From Xanthobacteraceae bacterium (lineage in GTDB: Bacteria > Pseudomonadota > Alphaproteobacteria > Rhizobiales > Xanthobacteraceae): a stretch of DNA of 6,012 nucleotides. Positions 5,399 through 6,012 of the stretch are shown one piece after another. How positions within the stretch are numbered: position 1 is the first letter of the stretch; every line of letters begins with the position of its first letter. Made by a program: the position numbers and the translations under genes. The notes beneath the pieces are model-generated. The model was not told the DNA's origin. It saw nothing but the letters and a program-made list of their open reading frames with translations, and ran no database searches. The stretch is from positions 1-6,012 of the forward strand of contig JASHYD010000091.1 of NCBI GenBank assembly GCA_030043175.1. Direction: 5' to 3'.

Positions 5399-5435
5399 AC
5401 GTCAAAGCCGTTTGGCAGAGACGGTCGGGGGAAGC

Positions 5436-6012
5436 ATGGAACACCGCACATATCAAGACCTGCACGCACACATCGCCTCCTTGGAACAGAATGGCCTCCT
5501 CGTTCGCGTGAAGCGGCCCATCAATAAGGATACCGAGATGCACCCGCTCGTCCGCTGGCAATTTCGCGGCGGCATTCGCGAATCGGAGCGCAAGGGATTT
5601 CTGTTCGAGAACGTGATCGACAGTGCCGGTCGCCGCTATGACATTCCGGTGGCCGTCGGCATCCACGCCTCCAACCACGCAATCTACAGCCTCGGCATCG
5701 GCTGCAAGGTCGAGGATATCAAGAGGCAGTGGGACCACGCCGAGCAACACCAGGTTGAACCGGTGCTGGTCGCCAACCCGCCGTGCCAGGAGATTGTGGT
5801 GCACGGCGAGGCACTCAATGAGCCTGGAAACGGCGTCGACGGGCTGCCGATTCCGATCTCGACACCCGGCTTCGACAACGCGCCCTACGCTTCCTGCTCA
5901 ATGTTCATCTCCAAGGATCCCGATACCGGTCGCCAGAACATCGGCAATTATCGGGCCATGGTCAAAAGCCCGACCCGGATGGGAATGAACCCGGAGATCG
6001 AGCTCAACCAGG
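5436..6012 (+). CDS. UbiD-family decarboxylase, N-terminal part (cut by window end)
   Basis: The first 192 codons of a UbiD-family enzyme of usually about 450-520 aa, open to the right edge. Family members use prenylated FMN to add or remove carboxyl groups on aromatic or unsaturated acids, usually with prenyl-FMN from a UbiX partner not seen here. N-terminal marks are YQDLHAHIASLEQNGLLVRV (6-25) and FLFENV (55-60). NPPCQEIVVHGE (114-125), LPIPISTPGFDNAPY (137-151) and SKDPDTG (159-165) follow. The block NIGNYR (168-173) matches the conserved metal- and cofactor-binding segment with its Asn and Arg; by numbering these agree with Asn168 and Arg173 of Aspergillus Fdc1. The catalytic Glu residues lie beyond the window. 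The start is supported by GGGGGAA (5427-5433) close to ATG 5436. Ubiquinone UbiD is only one option; the RMGMNPEIEL region looks more like aromatic-acid decarboxylases, so I give no symbol. Confidence 0.92.
   Translation, partial: MEHRTYQDLHAHIASLEQNGLLVRVKRPINKDTEMHPLVRWQFRGGIRESERKGFLFENVIDSAGRRYDIPVAVGIHASNHAIYSLGIGCKVEDIKRQWDHAEQHQVEPVLVANPPCQEIVVHGEALNEPGNGVDGLPIPISTPGFDNAPYASCSMFISKDPDTGRQNIGNYRAMVKSPTRMGMNPEIELNQ

Larger units (their letters stand above)
4667..5435. other. Long intergenic region between queE and ubiD
   Basis: About 770 bp between divergent genes with no convincing full-length gene. Open frames of 109 aa (plus, 4738-5067) and 184 aa (minus, 4772-5326) are rich in Arg, Cys and Ser, show no family features, and overlap each other. 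Near queE there are small hairpins (GCTCC/GGAGC at 4754-4766). At 5101-5129 there is an AT-rich patch. Two hairpins follow at 5222-5270. Closest to ubiD are an 18-bp direct repeat and a 14-bp palindrome, listed separately. I looked for a preQ1 riboswitch before queE and did not find one. A 36-codon coding-like stretch at 5019-5126 suggests part of the region is decayed gene sequence. Confidence 0.6.

Noticed and set aside
1..6012. CRISPR array, insertion sequence or phage genes
   Set aside because: No regularly spaced repeats, no transposase or integrase motifs and no phage structural genes were seen; the only repeats are the short ones listed.

Overview
The window looks like chromosomal DNA of a high-GC alphaproteobacterium, most likely of the Bradyrhizobium / Rhodopseudomonas group. 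This rests on codon use strongly biased to G/C in the third position, a QueE with the widened C-x14-C-x2-C cluster motif, a UbiD-family decarboxylase, and a secreted protein of a family common in such genomes. The genus is an inference; no rRNA or other taxonomic marker is present.

Layout. (1) 1-1521, minus strand: a run reading right to left. It holds a doubtful 143-aa ORF, a well-supported exported protein of unknown function (263-1093), a 71-aa ORF with a TTG start (7-222), and the first bases of a further gene leaving the left edge. ATGA start/stop overlaps join several of these. A 22-bp inverted repeat lies upstream of the exported protein. (2) 1522-1865: no gene, but a candidate promoter with two palindromes, a 13-bp tandem repeat and a leader that can hide the ribosome binding site. 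(3) 1866-2543, plus strand: a TylF/MycF-type SAM-dependent O-methyltransferase whose DNA is visibly poorer in G+C than its surroundings, so probably acquired. (4) 2544-2885: no firm gene, only a coding-like minus-strand remnant. (5) 2886-4631, minus strand: a tight queE-queD-queC operon that makes preQ0, the 7-deazaguanine precursor of queuosine. A 12-codon upstream ORF overlaps the queE start. (6) 4667-5435: about 770 bp without a convincing gene, containing an 18-bp direct repeat, a 14-bp palindrome, small hairpins and a short coding-like fragment. (7) 5436-6012, plus strand: the first 192 codons of a UbiD-family, prenyl-FMN-dependent decarboxylase running off the right edge.

How the genes work together. 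QueD turns dihydroneopterin triphosphate into 6-carboxytetrahydropterin, QueE contracts it to 7-carboxy-7-deazaguanine, and QueC converts that with ammonia and ATP into preQ0. GTP cyclohydrolase (FolE), QueF, Tgt, QueA and QueG/QueH are not in the window. The methyltransferase, the exported protein and UbiD show no obvious functional link to this pathway. I found no clear new system. The most checkable oddities are the queE leader ORF, the altered QueC ATP-loop, the inverted repeat at 1162-1248, and the structured control regions of the methyltransferase and ubiD.
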